Positions 14,849-22,161 of a stretch of DNA of 22,230 nt are shown here, in pieces. A model generated the notes under the pieces. The model made no database searches, was not told the origin of the DNA, and worked only from the letters and a program-made list of their open reading frames with translations. Source of the DNA: a virus; IMG/VR virus record IMGVR_UViG_3300011129_000151, positions 455 to 22,684 of that record. One strand, written 5' to 3'. Made by a program: the position numbers and the translations under genes. Positions within the stretch are counted from its first letter, which is position 1, and every line of letters starts with the position of its first letter.

Positions 14849-15364
14849 TTAAGTCCTCGCTGCGGTGTAGGCGAAATATTCAATATCAATATTTCTAGCA
14901 AAAAATGCACCATCTCTGCGCCCTACGCCAAGTGATACGTTCTTAATTCTCACTTCTGTTGTTCCAGCAATCAAGGTATCGCCTTTAACAAAAGCATTAG
15001 CAATGATGTCCATGTCTACCTCGTAGCCACCAACACCAACTTCATTGAAATAATCTATCCTAAATAATCCAGAGTGTAAATCAGAACCAGATGTACCAAT
15101 TGCTGCGCTTACCGTTTCGGATGGCAGTAAAGTACCTCTAATCCAAGAAACACCATTTTCATCTTTATCCAAAGTTGTTAAATCAAACTCTGTATTTTCA
15201 TAAATAATATTAGAAAAATCTGTACTCAAACCGCTAAGTCTAGTCTCAAAGCACAAGCGAATATCTCTAAATACTCTGTCAGTCCTAGATGGAATATCAC
15301 CTGTTGAGTAAACGCCATCGTTTACCTGATCAGTAATTAAACCGTAATCAACTGTCCCGCTCAT
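14849..15364 (-). CDS. Tail terminator-like protein (DUF4128-like)
   Basis: This 171-residue protein resembles minor tail proteins annotated as DUF4128, which match the lambda gpU type of tail terminator. It has an early segment RDIRLCFETRLSGL, a central HSGLFRIDYFNEVGVGGYEV, a GTTEVRIKNVSLG strand and a GAFFARNIDIEYFAY end. In other phages this pattern of strands around a central helix caps the growing tail tube and docks it to the head. It lies between a tail-completion gene and the tube gene, its usual place. It starts in an ATGA overlap with the preceding gene, so the two are translationally coupled. Family assignment is by pattern; no profile search was done. Confidence 0.7.
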   Translation of the reverse strand: MSGTVDYGLITDQVNDGVYSTGDIPSRTDRVFRDIRLCFETRLSGLSTDFSNIIYENTEFDLTTLDKDENGVSWIRGTLLPSETVSAAIGTSGSDLHSGLFRIDYFNEVGVGGYEVDMDIIANAFVKGDTLIAGTTEVRIKNVSLGVGRRDGAFFARNIDIEYFAYTAART

Positions 15365-15759
15365 TTGTACGTTTTCCCAGCACTGTTGACATTTGTAATC
15401 AAAAAACCCTTGGGTGCAGAATCATACCCCCCTATTTCCATCTTAACAGCATAGGGCTGACAATTGGTTAAATTAATAGTTTGTCCAACTTTTTCAGGAT
15501 TAATGTTTTTTACCACTTCATCAATCGAGGTCAAACTATCAACACCCTTTCCGCTGCCTAAATAACCATCGCTAGGTCGATCTACTGAGGTAGCTGGGCT
15601 TATAAAAGATGCAGTCCAATTATTCCTTAGCTTCCCTGTCAGAACAGCAGTATCACGAACAATCTTTTTTGAAGTTCCATCAAAGGTGTTAGATACGATT
15701 TTCATCGCATCAATAATGTAGTTGTCAGCGCCTTTTTTAACTTGCGAGCTGAAGCTCAT
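15361..15759 (-). CDS. Tail-completion or neck protein, HK97 gp10-like
   Basis: This 132-residue protein has the layout of HK97 gp10-type neck proteins: an N-terminal helix (ADNYIIDAMKIVSNTFDGTS), a T-A-V-L-T-G-K-L-R-N-N-W motif (about 38-49), and a late NCQPYAVKMEIGG segment. The motif with a G-x-L-x-x-x-W arrangement is frequent in this family. Such proteins bridge the head-completion ring and the tail. It overlaps the preceding stopper gene by 23 bases and the following gene by four (ATGA), as expected for a coupled neck operon. The assignment to a particular ring is inferred from order. Confidence 0.7.
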   Translation of the reverse strand: MSFSSQVKKGADNYIIDAMKIVSNTFDGTSKKIVRDTAVLTGKLRNNWTASFISPATSVDRPSDGYLGSGKGVDSLTSIDEVVKNINPEKVGQTINLTNCQPYAVKMEIGGYDSAPKGFLITNVNSAGKTYK

Positions 15760-16090
15760 AATAAATTACCGTTGCTGCTGGTTGTAACGGTTCAACTTTT
15801 AGAACCCTGTATTTTTCAGAATTAACATCGACTGTATGCCCAATTTTTGGCTCAGTTGCTGATGAGGCTATAGCCTTAACTAACTTTCCCTGAACTGCTT
15901 GCTCAGAAAACTCTTCTTTTGGCTGCTTAAATAAAACAATAGTAGCAGAATAAGACTCTGCCGTATGAGCAGAGTAACCAGAGGCTGGATTATACGCCCC
16001 CCTAGCTACTTTATAGAATGTAACCGATTGACCAAACTTTTTAATAAGTGTATCAGCCGTAGACTTAACACCAGCGTAGTTATAGCTCAT
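15737..16090 (-). CDS. Head closure (stopper) protein
   Basis: This 117-residue protein lies directly after the head-tail adaptor gene, the usual place of the stopper that seals DNA inside the filled head. It has an N-terminal helix (KSTADTLIKKFGQSVTFYKV), a central strand-loop region and a C-terminal segment KIGHTVDVNSEKYRVLKVEP, a small beta-barrel pattern shared with head-closure proteins such as SPP1 gp16 and lambda gpFII. The gene starts in an ATGA overlap with the adaptor gene and ends inside the next gene, so all are coupled. The sequence alone is not decisive, but position and fold pattern agree. Confidence 0.65.
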   Translation of the reverse strand: MSYNYAGVKSTADTLIKKFGQSVTFYKVARGAYNPASGYSAHTAESYSATIVLFKQPKEEFSEQAVQGKLVKAIASSATEPKIGHTVDVNSEKYRVLKVEPLQPAATVIYYELQLAS

Positions 16091-16566
16091 ACCCTAACAA
16101 TCCTATTGCTAGATTTAACGATCTTCCTGAGAGCTTGTGTGGCCGCTGGGAGCAATACTTTGGAAGCACTGCCGTTTTTGTAGGTAATGGTTATTTCGCC
16201 AATTTTTTCGCTTTGTGTTTCACGTGAAACAGGATCATTAATTCCATAGCCTTGTTCAAAACTATAAGCTATCTCATAAATTGATTTTTTAACTTCTTTT
16301 GGGATCTCATCGCTATCAATGCCAAAACCATCAATTACCACGTTGTGTCGCGGCCATTGCATTGCTTGGTCATCGTCAACCACATAACCAACAAACATTT
16401 GATTCTCAAAGTAGTCAGTAGCTCTAAGAATATAGGCTTCTGCTTGAGTTTCAGAGATTGCGGCTCTGCCTACATATCGTGCGTCTAAAAACGCATTATA
16501 TTCAGCAACAGTGACGTAGCTATCTGAGTTTGTTTTCCCCGTACCATCTTCAATTACTAAAGTCAT
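16087..16566 (-). CDS. Head-tail connector adaptor (annotated elsewhere as DnaT-like)
   Basis: This 159-residue protein has the conserved pattern seen in phage proteins often labelled putative DnaT-like ssDNA-binding: TNSDSYVTVAEYNAFLDARY, then QAEAYILRATDYFENQMFVG, the short QAMQWPRHN motif, and IPKEVKKSIYEIAYSF. The gene is next to the coat and neck genes, so the DNA-binding label is probably misleading. An adaptor that docks on the portal (gp6/gp15 type) fits better. It starts at ATG 16566, just after the terminator-like hairpin and U-run that follow the coat gene, with only a weak AGG. Its expression is therefore probably lower than that of the coat. Confidence 0.75.
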   Translation of the reverse strand: MTLVIEDGTGKTNSDSYVTVAEYNAFLDARYVGRAAISETQAEAYILRATDYFENQMFVGYVVDDDQAMQWPRHNVVIDGFGIDSDEIPKEVKKSIYEIAYSFEQGYGINDPVSRETQSEKIGEITITYKNGSASKVLLPAATQALRKIVKSSNRIVRV

Positions 16567-16578
16567 TTCTACTGGCCT

Positions 16579-16635
16579 AAAAAAAACAGGCTACACGATG
16601 GAAAAGGGTTTAACCATACTGCCGTGTAACCTGTT
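16579..16635 (-). terminator. Intrinsic terminator or attenuator after the coat gene
   Basis: On the minus-strand RNA, AACAGGUUACACG (16635-16623) pairs with CGUGUAGCCUGUU (16597-16585) over 13 bp with one G-U. It is followed at once by eight U (16586-16579; the stem and U-run share two bases). A small inner AUGG/CCAU stem adds to it. On the plus strand the G-U becomes a C-A mismatch, so the structure is oriented for leftward transcripts. It lies between coat and connector genes and should lower expression of the latter. Confidence 0.75.
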
Positions 16636-16652
16636 AAGGAAATTCATTGAAT

Positions 16653-16671
16653 GGGCGCACAAAGTACGCCC
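16653..16671 (-). other. Hairpin just downstream of the coat stop codon
   Basis: The minus-strand RNA folds as GGGCGUAC-UUU-GUGCGCCC, an 8-bp stem with one G-U and a 3-base loop, nine bases after the coat stop. It has no U-run. It may protect the 3' end of the coat message or assist the terminator that follows. The G-U would be C-A on the other strand. Confidence 0.5.
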
Positions 16672-16680
16672 AAACAACAC

Positions 16681-17838
16681 CTAGCCCATGATAGTAGAGA
16701 TGAATTCAGGCTTCCACGCTTTGACACCCCAAACACACGCCACTTCAACAAAAGTTTGACGATATTGAGGATAAACGGAGATTTCAAAAGGCAAGCCGCT
16801 GAAAGGATCAACTACCGTTAAGCGATCAGTAGCCATATCAGATGCTGCTGCTGCTGGTGGGCGAATAGCAAGCTCTAATGCAGCTCGATGAAAAGCAACG
16901 GCTGGCGTATGAGTGGCCTTAACGGTAATTGCCTTTTCAGAAGCTGGAAGAGCCTGTTTTAATCCAGGTTCTGCAATCTTCAAAGTAGCACCACTTACAG
17001 CACCAATATCTTCAACAACACCATAAACATTAGGATCGTCCGCAAAGGTAATAAAATCACCTGCTTTTAGTGTGCCACTACCCGAAGATTTCAATGTTAT
17101 TACAGTCTCGCCTACTGCATAACCTGTGTTGTTTGTAGTCGCGGTGGTTGAAGTTCCCTTTACATGACTAGCAACAGCCGCAGATTCACGAATGTTAATA
17201 CCACTCATTGGCAACAAGATGCCGCTTCGAGCAATACTGTCAGTTCCTGCTTGGTTTACGTTTGCTTGCGTAGGGTTGCTTCGGACGTTTGCTCCAGCCA
17301 AAGTGTCAACAACCATCTGAAACTCACCGTTATTTGGAGTTCCATTATCAACAAGCATTTTTCTAGCAAAAGCAGCGTCAGTGTAATCGGTATCAAGAGT
17401 TGACGCGCCAGAACAATCACGAGCGGTGCTTGAGTTTTTTGAAGCCTCTAAAAAAAGATCAACTTCGATTTCGTTGGTCAAGGTTCGCATTGCTTGAGCA
17501 ACTTGATCACCGTAAACAGTTTCATAACCGTAACGGTTGTCGGTCTTTAATTTTTGCTCACCATTCCAGCCAATTTGAACGCCTCGCTGCTTGTTTAGAG
17601 TAAGAAATCGCTCGTCAATAGTTTGGTTGTCAGCATTGGGGGTAATATTGTTAGGAGCGATGTCTACAGCAGATGCTGTGTTGGTGAAAGCAGCAGCAAC
17701 ATTTGTCCCATAAGCAGCGCCATCAGCACCAGAGTTGATAGTTGCGCCAGTAACAAAGCCTGATTGCTCACGACCTACGATGTCAGCAGCTTTGTAAATA
17801 TCTTGAACGATTGAACTTAATACGTTTACAGTACCCAT
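16681..17838 (-). CDS. Major coat protein, P22-like
   Basis: This 385-residue protein resembles the P22 gp5-type coat family. It has an N-terminal arm (MGTVNVLSSIVQDIYKAADI), TLNKQRGVQIGWNGEQKLKT (about 80-99), and AVAFHRAALELAIRPP (about 314-328), a typical motif of this family. It also has the late DPFSGLPFEISVYPQYRQ strand region. Residues ~225-305 are strand-rich, with glycine turns, and sit where P22 coat carries its inserted domain. It is 45 residues shorter than P22 coat (430). It builds the icosahedral shell from an HK97-fold subunit around the scaffold. The start at ATG 17838 has a GGAG site, 17 bases after the scaffold gene. Two hairpins, one a terminator-like signal, follow it and fit a need for very high expression. 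Confidence 0.85.
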   Translation of the reverse strand: MGTVNVLSSIVQDIYKAADIVGREQSGFVTGATINSGADGAAYGTNVAAAFTNTASAVDIAPNNITPNADNQTIDERFLTLNKQRGVQIGWNGEQKLKTDNRYGYETVYGDQVAQAMRTLTNEIEVDLFLEASKNSSTARDCSGASTLDTDYTDAAFARKMLVDNGTPNNGEFQMVVDTLAGANVRSNPTQANVNQAGTDSIARSGILLPMSGINIRESAAVASHVKGTSTTATTNNTGYAVGETVITLKSSGSGTLKAGDFITFADDPNVYGVVEDIGAVSGATLKIAEPGLKQALPASEKAITVKATHTPAVAFHRAALELAIRPPAAAASDMATDRLTVVDPFSGLPFEISVYPQYRQTFVEVACVWGVKAWKPEFISTIMG

Positions 17839-17855
17839 TTTTTAAAACTCCAAAA

Positions 17856-18542
17856 TTAATCAGTAAGTTTGCCGCCATCTTTCATAAACTTAGCCCTACT
17901 TATGTGGTCAAGCCCATCAAAGTCTGCACGACTCATAGTTTTGGAATCACCAGCCCCGCTCGTATTTCCGCTTGCGCTACCCCCAGTAGCTTTTGAACCA
18001 TCTACCAAAAAAGGATATTCCTTTTTGACGGATGTCGTCAAATCTTGAAGTGATGAAACGGTTGCATTACCAGCACCGTCACTCACTTTTAACTCTCCAT
18101 CGACCATAACGAGTCGATTGGAAAATTGTTCTTTCAATAACTTCTGGCGACCAGCGTCAGTTGTTAAAGTTGAGGCTAATTCAGTAGCCTTGTTATCAAT
18201 ATTACTTTTCGTAATTTGATTTTTTAGGTCAGAAAACGCACTTTCTGACTTCTGCCTTTCAGCCTCAGAGCTTTCATACAAAGATTTGTAATCTTGATCT
18301 GACTTGGCCTTTTCAATAGCAGCAGCAACAGCGGCCTCTTCAGCTTCCTTTGCTTTTTGTTGAGCGGTTTTTTTCTCGCCTAACAACTCTTCTACTTTTC
18401 TTTTTAAACCACTGGTGTCCTCTTGCTCTGGCATCCCTGATACCGAAAGAACGAAATTATCACCATCTTGCTTGTACAAACCCTGAACAGACTCATCCAG
18501 TGAAGTAAAAGCATCTTTATCTAAAGTGTATTCAATAGCCAT
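17856..18542 (-). CDS. Capsid scaffolding protein
   Basis: This 228-residue protein directly precedes the coat gene. It begins MAIEYTLDKDAFTSLDESVQ. Residues ~40-105 form a long charged helix with coiled-coil character (LKRKVEELLGEKKTAQQKAK, KAKEAEEAAVAAAIEKAKSD). A Gly/Ser/Thr-rich linker lies near 185-205, and a short basic C-terminal segment (SRAKFMKDGG) follows, like the C-terminal coat-binding tails of scaffolds. It should assemble with coat subunits to form the procapsid and then leave. The start used is ATG 18542; the apparent TTG start at 18554 lies inside a hairpin. That hairpin leader, found also before the tail chaperone gene, places its only GGGG ribosome-like element in the loop. 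Confidence 0.8.
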   Translation of the reverse strand: MAIEYTLDKDAFTSLDESVQGLYKQDGDNFVLSVSGMPEQEDTSGLKRKVEELLGEKKTAQQKAKEAEEAAVAAAIEKAKSDQDYKSLYESSEAERQKSESAFSDLKNQITKSNIDNKATELASTLTTDAGRQKLLKEQFSNRLVMVDGELKVSDGAGNATVSSLQDLTTSVKKEYPFLVDGSKATGGSASGNTSGAGDSKTMSRADFDGLDHISRAKFMKDGGKLTD

Positions 18543-18543
18543 A

Positions 18544-18581
18544 TATAACCCCAAGTTATATTAGTGTGTCACCCAGTGACA
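18544..18581 (-). promoter_or_regulatory. Two-hairpin leader before the scaffold gene
   Basis: In transcript order there is a 6-bp hairpin UGUCAC-UGG-GUGACA (18581-18567), a 6-base spacer, then a 6-bp hairpin UAUAAC-UUGGG-GUUAUA (18560-18544) ending one base before ATG 18542. It starts 17 bases after the portal gene ends. Loops (UGG, UUGGG) and spacing match the leader at 13882-13920, while most stem bases differ but still pair. It has no U-run, so it is not a standard terminator. A role in translation is likely. Confidence 0.65.
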
Positions 18582-18598
18582 ATTTGTTATATACCAAA

Positions 18599-20077
18599 CT
18601 AATCTTCAGTAGTCAAAGATTCTTCTAAATTTTCTTCAGATTCTTCGCCTTCATCTTCATCAGCCACGTTTCTTCCTGCAATAATTGCTCTGCGTTTTAG
18701 CCTTTCTTTTAACTCTACTATTAGCTCGGCATCTATATCTTCGTTGGTTCTGCCGTCCTTAATCACGCCTTGATCTCTAGCAAGGTTTTGCATATCGCTT
18801 TTGGCAATAACACCGCCCTCATTCAACTGCATTGCAGCCATAAGCATTTGCGGATCGTTAGTATCGTCAAAAAACTCTGTATTTAGCTTAAATAGTGCAT
18901 CTGATGCAGCGCCCATAAACTCTCCACACCAGTTTATACACTGTTGTATGCCTTCACTTACGTTATCGGCAATAGTTGTGAGTATTGAAGTCTCACCAGC
19001 TTGCTCGATTAACGATTGCGTGGCAGTTTTAACACTACCCCCTTCTGAAATCATTCTAGCGCCCAATTTTCTCATTTGAGACTCTTTTCTTTCCATCAAA
19101 TGATCAGCTAATTGGTTTTTCTCAGCCTGAACAACAGAAAAACTGCCGCCCTCGCCTAAAAAGTGACCCGCCATCGCCCCTACAACAATCCCATTAGGAT
19201 TTGCTGCTTCAAATTGATCGTGGGACATAGATGATGAAACGCCTAGTGTTAATTGACCGTGAACAAAGCAATTTTCCTCAAGATCCGCAGAATTTCGGTA
19301 GTGTCCGATATTTAAGTGGGCAATATCGGCCAAGGGAGGCGTATCTACTTCACTATCATTGTTTTCAGCGCCAATAATAAACATTGGCATGATTGAAAAA
19401 GGTGTGCCATCAGCCTTTAAGGGTATGATTTCTTGCTCAAAAGGTTTGTTATCTCGATAGACTTGTTGAGAATAAACGCCATTGGTTAATCGTAAGACTC
19501 GATACTGAGTTTCTGCGTCAAACTCAAATTCATCAGAACTTGCGTTGTAGGTTTCCTTTAAAACGGCCAATCCTAATATTTTTTGGCCGTTTACCTTGTC
19601 TACTCGCCAATTAATCAGGGATTCGCAGTTATATCGGTTAATTGTGGCTTGTGGGCTGAGATTTTGTATCTGTTCAGCAGTTAAATTAGCCTCAAGTGGT
19701 GGGTAATCAACTAAAAGAACGTGCCTACCGCGACCAACAACCTCACCAGTTACATCTTTTGCCAGTGAAATTAAGGTTTCTCCTGCTCCATCAGCATTTT
19801 CCAGTAGATATTCGCACTCTGTAGGCAGCTCTATCTCTGGATCTTCTCTAAAAACAGCCCCTGTTAACCCTTCTTTTGTTCTACCAGTGAAGTTTACAAA
19901 GTTTGCCCTAGCAATATAGCTTAAATATCTGGGATCAGAGGTAGATACTTGACTCATTGGGCGCAGATACTTGTCTTTTTTATTTTTTACAGAACTTTGC
20001 CCCTCGCAGCAATCTTTTACCATCTCCCAATCGGATAAATGTTTTTTGTACTCTGAATGTTGCGTATCTATTGGCAT
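18599..20077 (-). CDS. Portal protein, DUF4055 family
   Basis: This 492-residue protein matches phage portals of the DUF4055 group. It starts HSEYKKHLSDWEMVKDCCEG, followed by KDKYLRP, then ARANFVNFTGRTKEGLTGAV (about 57-76). Further on is LADIAHLNIGHYRNSADLEE and, later, a helical TATQSLIEQAGETSILTTIA. The last ~30 residues are acidic (EDEGEESEENLEE). Portals form the 12-subunit ring at one capsid vertex through which terminase pumps DNA, and later hold the neck. It begins two bases after the terminase gene ends, at ATG 20077, with only a weak GGTG ribosome site, so translational coupling to terminase is likely. Length is normal for the family. Confidence 0.9.
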   Translation of the reverse strand: MPIDTQHSEYKKHLSDWEMVKDCCEGQSSVKNKKDKYLRPMSQVSTSDPRYLSYIARANFVNFTGRTKEGLTGAVFREDPEIELPTECEYLLENADGAGETLISLAKDVTGEVVGRGRHVLLVDYPPLEANLTAEQIQNLSPQATINRYNCESLINWRVDKVNGQKILGLAVLKETYNASSDEFEFDAETQYRVLRLTNGVYSQQVYRDNKPFEQEIIPLKADGTPFSIMPMFIIGAENNDSEVDTPPLADIAHLNIGHYRNSADLEENCFVHGQLTLGVSSSMSHDQFEAANPNGIVVGAMAGHFLGEGGSFSVVQAEKNQLADHLMERKESQMRKLGARMISEGGSVKTATQSLIEQAGETSILTTIADNVSEGIQQCINWCGEFMGAASDALFKLNTEFFDDTNDPQMLMAAMQLNEGGVIAKSDMQNLARDQGVIKDGRTNEDIDAELIVELKERLKRRAIIAGRNVADEDEGEESEENLEESLTTED

Positions 20078-20079
20078 TT

Positions 20080-21318
20080 TTACACCACGAATCTAAACGG
20101 CATTGCCGCTATTGGTTTAAGGATTGGCATTATAAACGCCACAGGATAAGTTGCCGCATCTGGCAAATGGTCAATATCCATTGATTTGTCTGGTAAACCA
20201 TTCTTATCATAAGTCAGTTGTTCAAGGCAAGAGGCTAATTCTGGACAAGCATCCTGGTTTATTCTCAATCGTCCATTAGAAAATGCAGCGTTAGTCGCCA
20301 TTACACGATCTTTAATAAATGGGTTTCGTCTTGTCGCACAGACATTAAATTTAGCCTGTTCGAGTAAAGCAATGTCAGATATTGAGGCGTTGACTGTTTT
20401 TCGTGCCGCGCCAGAGGCATCTGGATAAACAGATATTTGGTTATGTGGATATTTCTCCTGCAAGTGGGAAATCATAGAGGGGGTGTCATAAATCTTGTGA
20501 AATTCATTGACTGCATGATAAGTCTCCCCCCTTTTCACATAAACCACAGCACTCATATTTGTTACGTTAAAATCCATTCCGATGGTAAGAGTGTCAAAAG
20601 CAGTGACTTCTTCTTTGCTGTCGTGTTTCTCTCGATCATACACATCATAGACTGTACCTTGGGTAAGGTTGACAAACTCCCCCCGTAAATAAGCCGCTAA
20701 TTGGTTAGCTGGGTAGATGTTTTTAAGGTTTTCAACATAGTCGGGAGGAAGATGTGGGTTTGAGGTGGTTGGTGCTTGTATTAACTCAAAGCCTTTGGCT
20801 GGATTTTTCTTCCAAGTTTGATAGACAAATCGAAAACCCTCTGGAGTCGTTGTTACACCGATGGTATTAGGTTCGCCATTTTCTTTGATTTCACGATTAC
20901 GAGCGGTAATGGCACGAAAAGCAGACGCAGCATCTTCCGTTTTTAGCGTATCAAGCTCATCAATGTCAGCATCAGCGTGTGAATAACCAATGATCCGAGC
21001 AATATTATCCATCGATCGGAATATGATTTTCCCATAAGCACCCAAGTCGATATAATTCATTGGGGATTTATGAAGTTGGTAGGGTACACCTAGTTCCGAG
21101 AGCATTTGCTCAAATCGAGGCCAAGCAATCATTCTGATCAAATCGTAGGTAGGCTCATAAAACCCGCGATTGGTAGTAGGGTTTCTCAATTTCCCGATAA
21201 TACACCGCTGTACAGCCGCCTCAGTCTTTCCAGCACCAAAACCTGCAACCATAGCAGGGAATTTAGCTGTAGAATTAATGTAATCATATTGAGGCTGGGT
21301 TGGGTTTAAATTAGCCAA
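20080..21318 (-). CDS. terL: Terminase large subunit
   Basis: This 412-residue protein is the DNA-packaging motor and nuclease. Walker A is GFGAGKT at 26-32, near the N-terminus. A Walker B-like DIDE lies at 118-121. The nuclease domain shows the expected acidic residues: D249 in IGMDFN, D300 in VYPDASG, and D387 (with D383 nearby) in DIDHLPDAATY. It pumps DNA through the portal and cuts it. It is on the short side for the family but has both domains. The start is TTG 21318, with an AAGG ribosome site seven bases upstream; the next Met (residue 23) would remove part of the lead-in to Walker A. It follows the small terminase gene by nine bases. Confidence 0.93.
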   Translation of the reverse strand: MANLNPTQPQYDYINSTAKFPAMVAGFGAGKTEAAVQRCIIGKLRNPTTNRGFYEPTYDLIRMIAWPRFEQMLSELGVPYQLHKSPMNYIDLGAYGKIIFRSMDNIARIIGYSHADADIDELDTLKTEDAASAFRAITARNREIKENGEPNTIGVTTTPEGFRFVYQTWKKNPAKGFELIQAPTTSNPHLPPDYVENLKNIYPANQLAAYLRGEFVNLTQGTVYDVYDREKHDSKEEVTAFDTLTIGMDFNVTNMSAVVYVKRGETYHAVNEFHKIYDTPSMISHLQEKYPHNQISVYPDASGAARKTVNASISDIALLEQAKFNVCATRRNPFIKDRVMATNAAFSNGRLRINQDACPELASCLEQLTYDKNGLPDKSMDIDHLPDAATYPVAFIMPILKPIAAMPFRFVV

Positions 21319-21327
21319 TAGTAAACC

Positions 21328-21939
21328 TTAATCATTTGCAGAATAATCGTCTGGCGTTAAATCAATAGGATCAATCTTATCAGATTCAATAGAGACAGGG
21401 GCGTTGATTTGAATATTAATAGGTTGGGCGCGTGACATCTTATCAACATCAGCTTTTTCAGTCTGCCCTAACATCTGTTTACCAAGCCACATAAGCATTT
21501 GAGTATTACCATCAGTCGCTGACTCTATCTGCTTTCTGCGAATAATCTCTACGGTATGGAATCGACCCTTATCCATCGCAGCGCGAAAATCTGCATCCTC
21601 CTTGTACCTTAGCTGAATGGTAGCTTCAGAGCAGCGATAGAACTGAGCAATCTCCTTAAACGAGCAGTGCTGCCTCGCCATATATTCAATCTGGTCAAGA
21701 TCAAATTCCATTTTCACGGTAGGACTCAAAGACACCCCCCCTAAATACGGAGCTTCCTGAGCGTCCACAGCCTCCTGAGCCGCGTTAAGAGCAGGCACGA
21801 AATCAACCCCAGCCATAGACTCCAAGATACCTGTATTCTGCCCTAGGGATTTAGAGTTTCCCCTACCTAAGCCATTTTTTGTCTTACGAACACCTGTCAT
21901 GCCTTCTCCAGCGGTTAAAGCGTGAGGATAAGCCCCCAT
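21328..21939 (-). CDS. terS: Terminase small subunit
   Basis: This 203-residue protein has a helix-turn-helix segment at about 82-115 (IEYMARQHCSFKEIAQFYRC, SEATIQLRYKEDADFR). A MLMWLGKQMLGQ motif follows at 148-159, a pattern very common in phage small terminases. It recognises the packaging start site on phage DNA and loads the large subunit. The N-terminal ~70 residues are flexible and Gly/Ser-rich. Two starts are possible: ATG 21939 (with AAGGG) and ATG 21900 (with a better GGAGAAGG site), which would give 190 residues. I kept the longer form. It is the first gene of the packaging cluster and lies beside the likely packaging site. Confidence 0.88.
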   Translation of the reverse strand: MGAYPHALTAGEGMTGVRKTKNGLGRGNSKSLGQNTGILESMAGVDFVPALNAAQEAVDAQEAPYLGGVSLSPTVKMEFDLDQIEYMARQHCSFKEIAQFYRCSEATIQLRYKEDADFRAAMDKGRFHTVEIIRRKQIESATDGNTQMLMWLGKQMLGQTEKADVDKMSRAQPINIQINAPVSIESDKIDPIDLTPDDYSAND

Positions 21940-22089
21940 TAAGCCCTTTGCAATAGTTTTAAAACACTAGGGATTTGTTCACTGGTTGTATACTAGACAG
22001 CGTTTTCATAATTGAATTACCCCCACCCCCTACAAGCGCATACAAGAGCCCACCCGCCACGATAATTTTATTAATGCAATGGTACTAGC

Positions 22090-22113
22090 GAACGTGAGAA
22101 CGTGCGGCACGTG
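22090..22113. repeat. Triple ACGTG element at the putative transcription start
   Basis: GAACGTG occurs at 22090-22096 and again at 22098-22104, followed by CACGTG at 22108-22113. The last two make an inverted repeat ACGTG-CGG-CACGT. The elements overlap the start point predicted from the candidate promoter, where an operator would lie. No regulator that binds it is known from this window. Confidence 0.35.
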
Positions 22114-22115
22114 GC

Positions 22116-22144
22116 TTTATACAGCGGATTAGAGCGGTTTACAA
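22116..22144 (-). promoter_or_regulatory. Candidate sigma70-type promoter for the packaging operon
   Basis: On the minus strand, TTGTAA (22144-22139, four of six matches to TTGACA) and TATAAA (22121-22116, five of six matches to TATAAT) are separated by exactly 17 bases. Transcription would start near 22109 and run into the small terminase gene after a ~170-base leader. No competing promoter of equal quality was seen in this region. Confidence 0.4.
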
Positions 22145-22161
22145 TGCAATAAGGGCGCGGC

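Larger units (their letters stand above)
21940..22161. other. Gene-free region upstream of the terminase genes
   Basis: No reading frame here looks coding on either strand. It holds a candidate leftward promoter (22116-22144), three ACGTG elements (22090-22113), a G-rich tract on the minus strand (22020-22055) and a GTTTTAAAAC palindrome (21956-21965). It is where a packaging (cos or pac) site is commonly found in phages with this order. It ends in a GC-rich GGGCGCGGC (22153-22161) immediately before adapter sequence. Confidence 0.6.

Noticed and set aside
21956-21965. GTTTTAAAAC palindrome as an operator
   Set aside because: It is AT-rich and short in an AT-rich region, so it is expected by chance.
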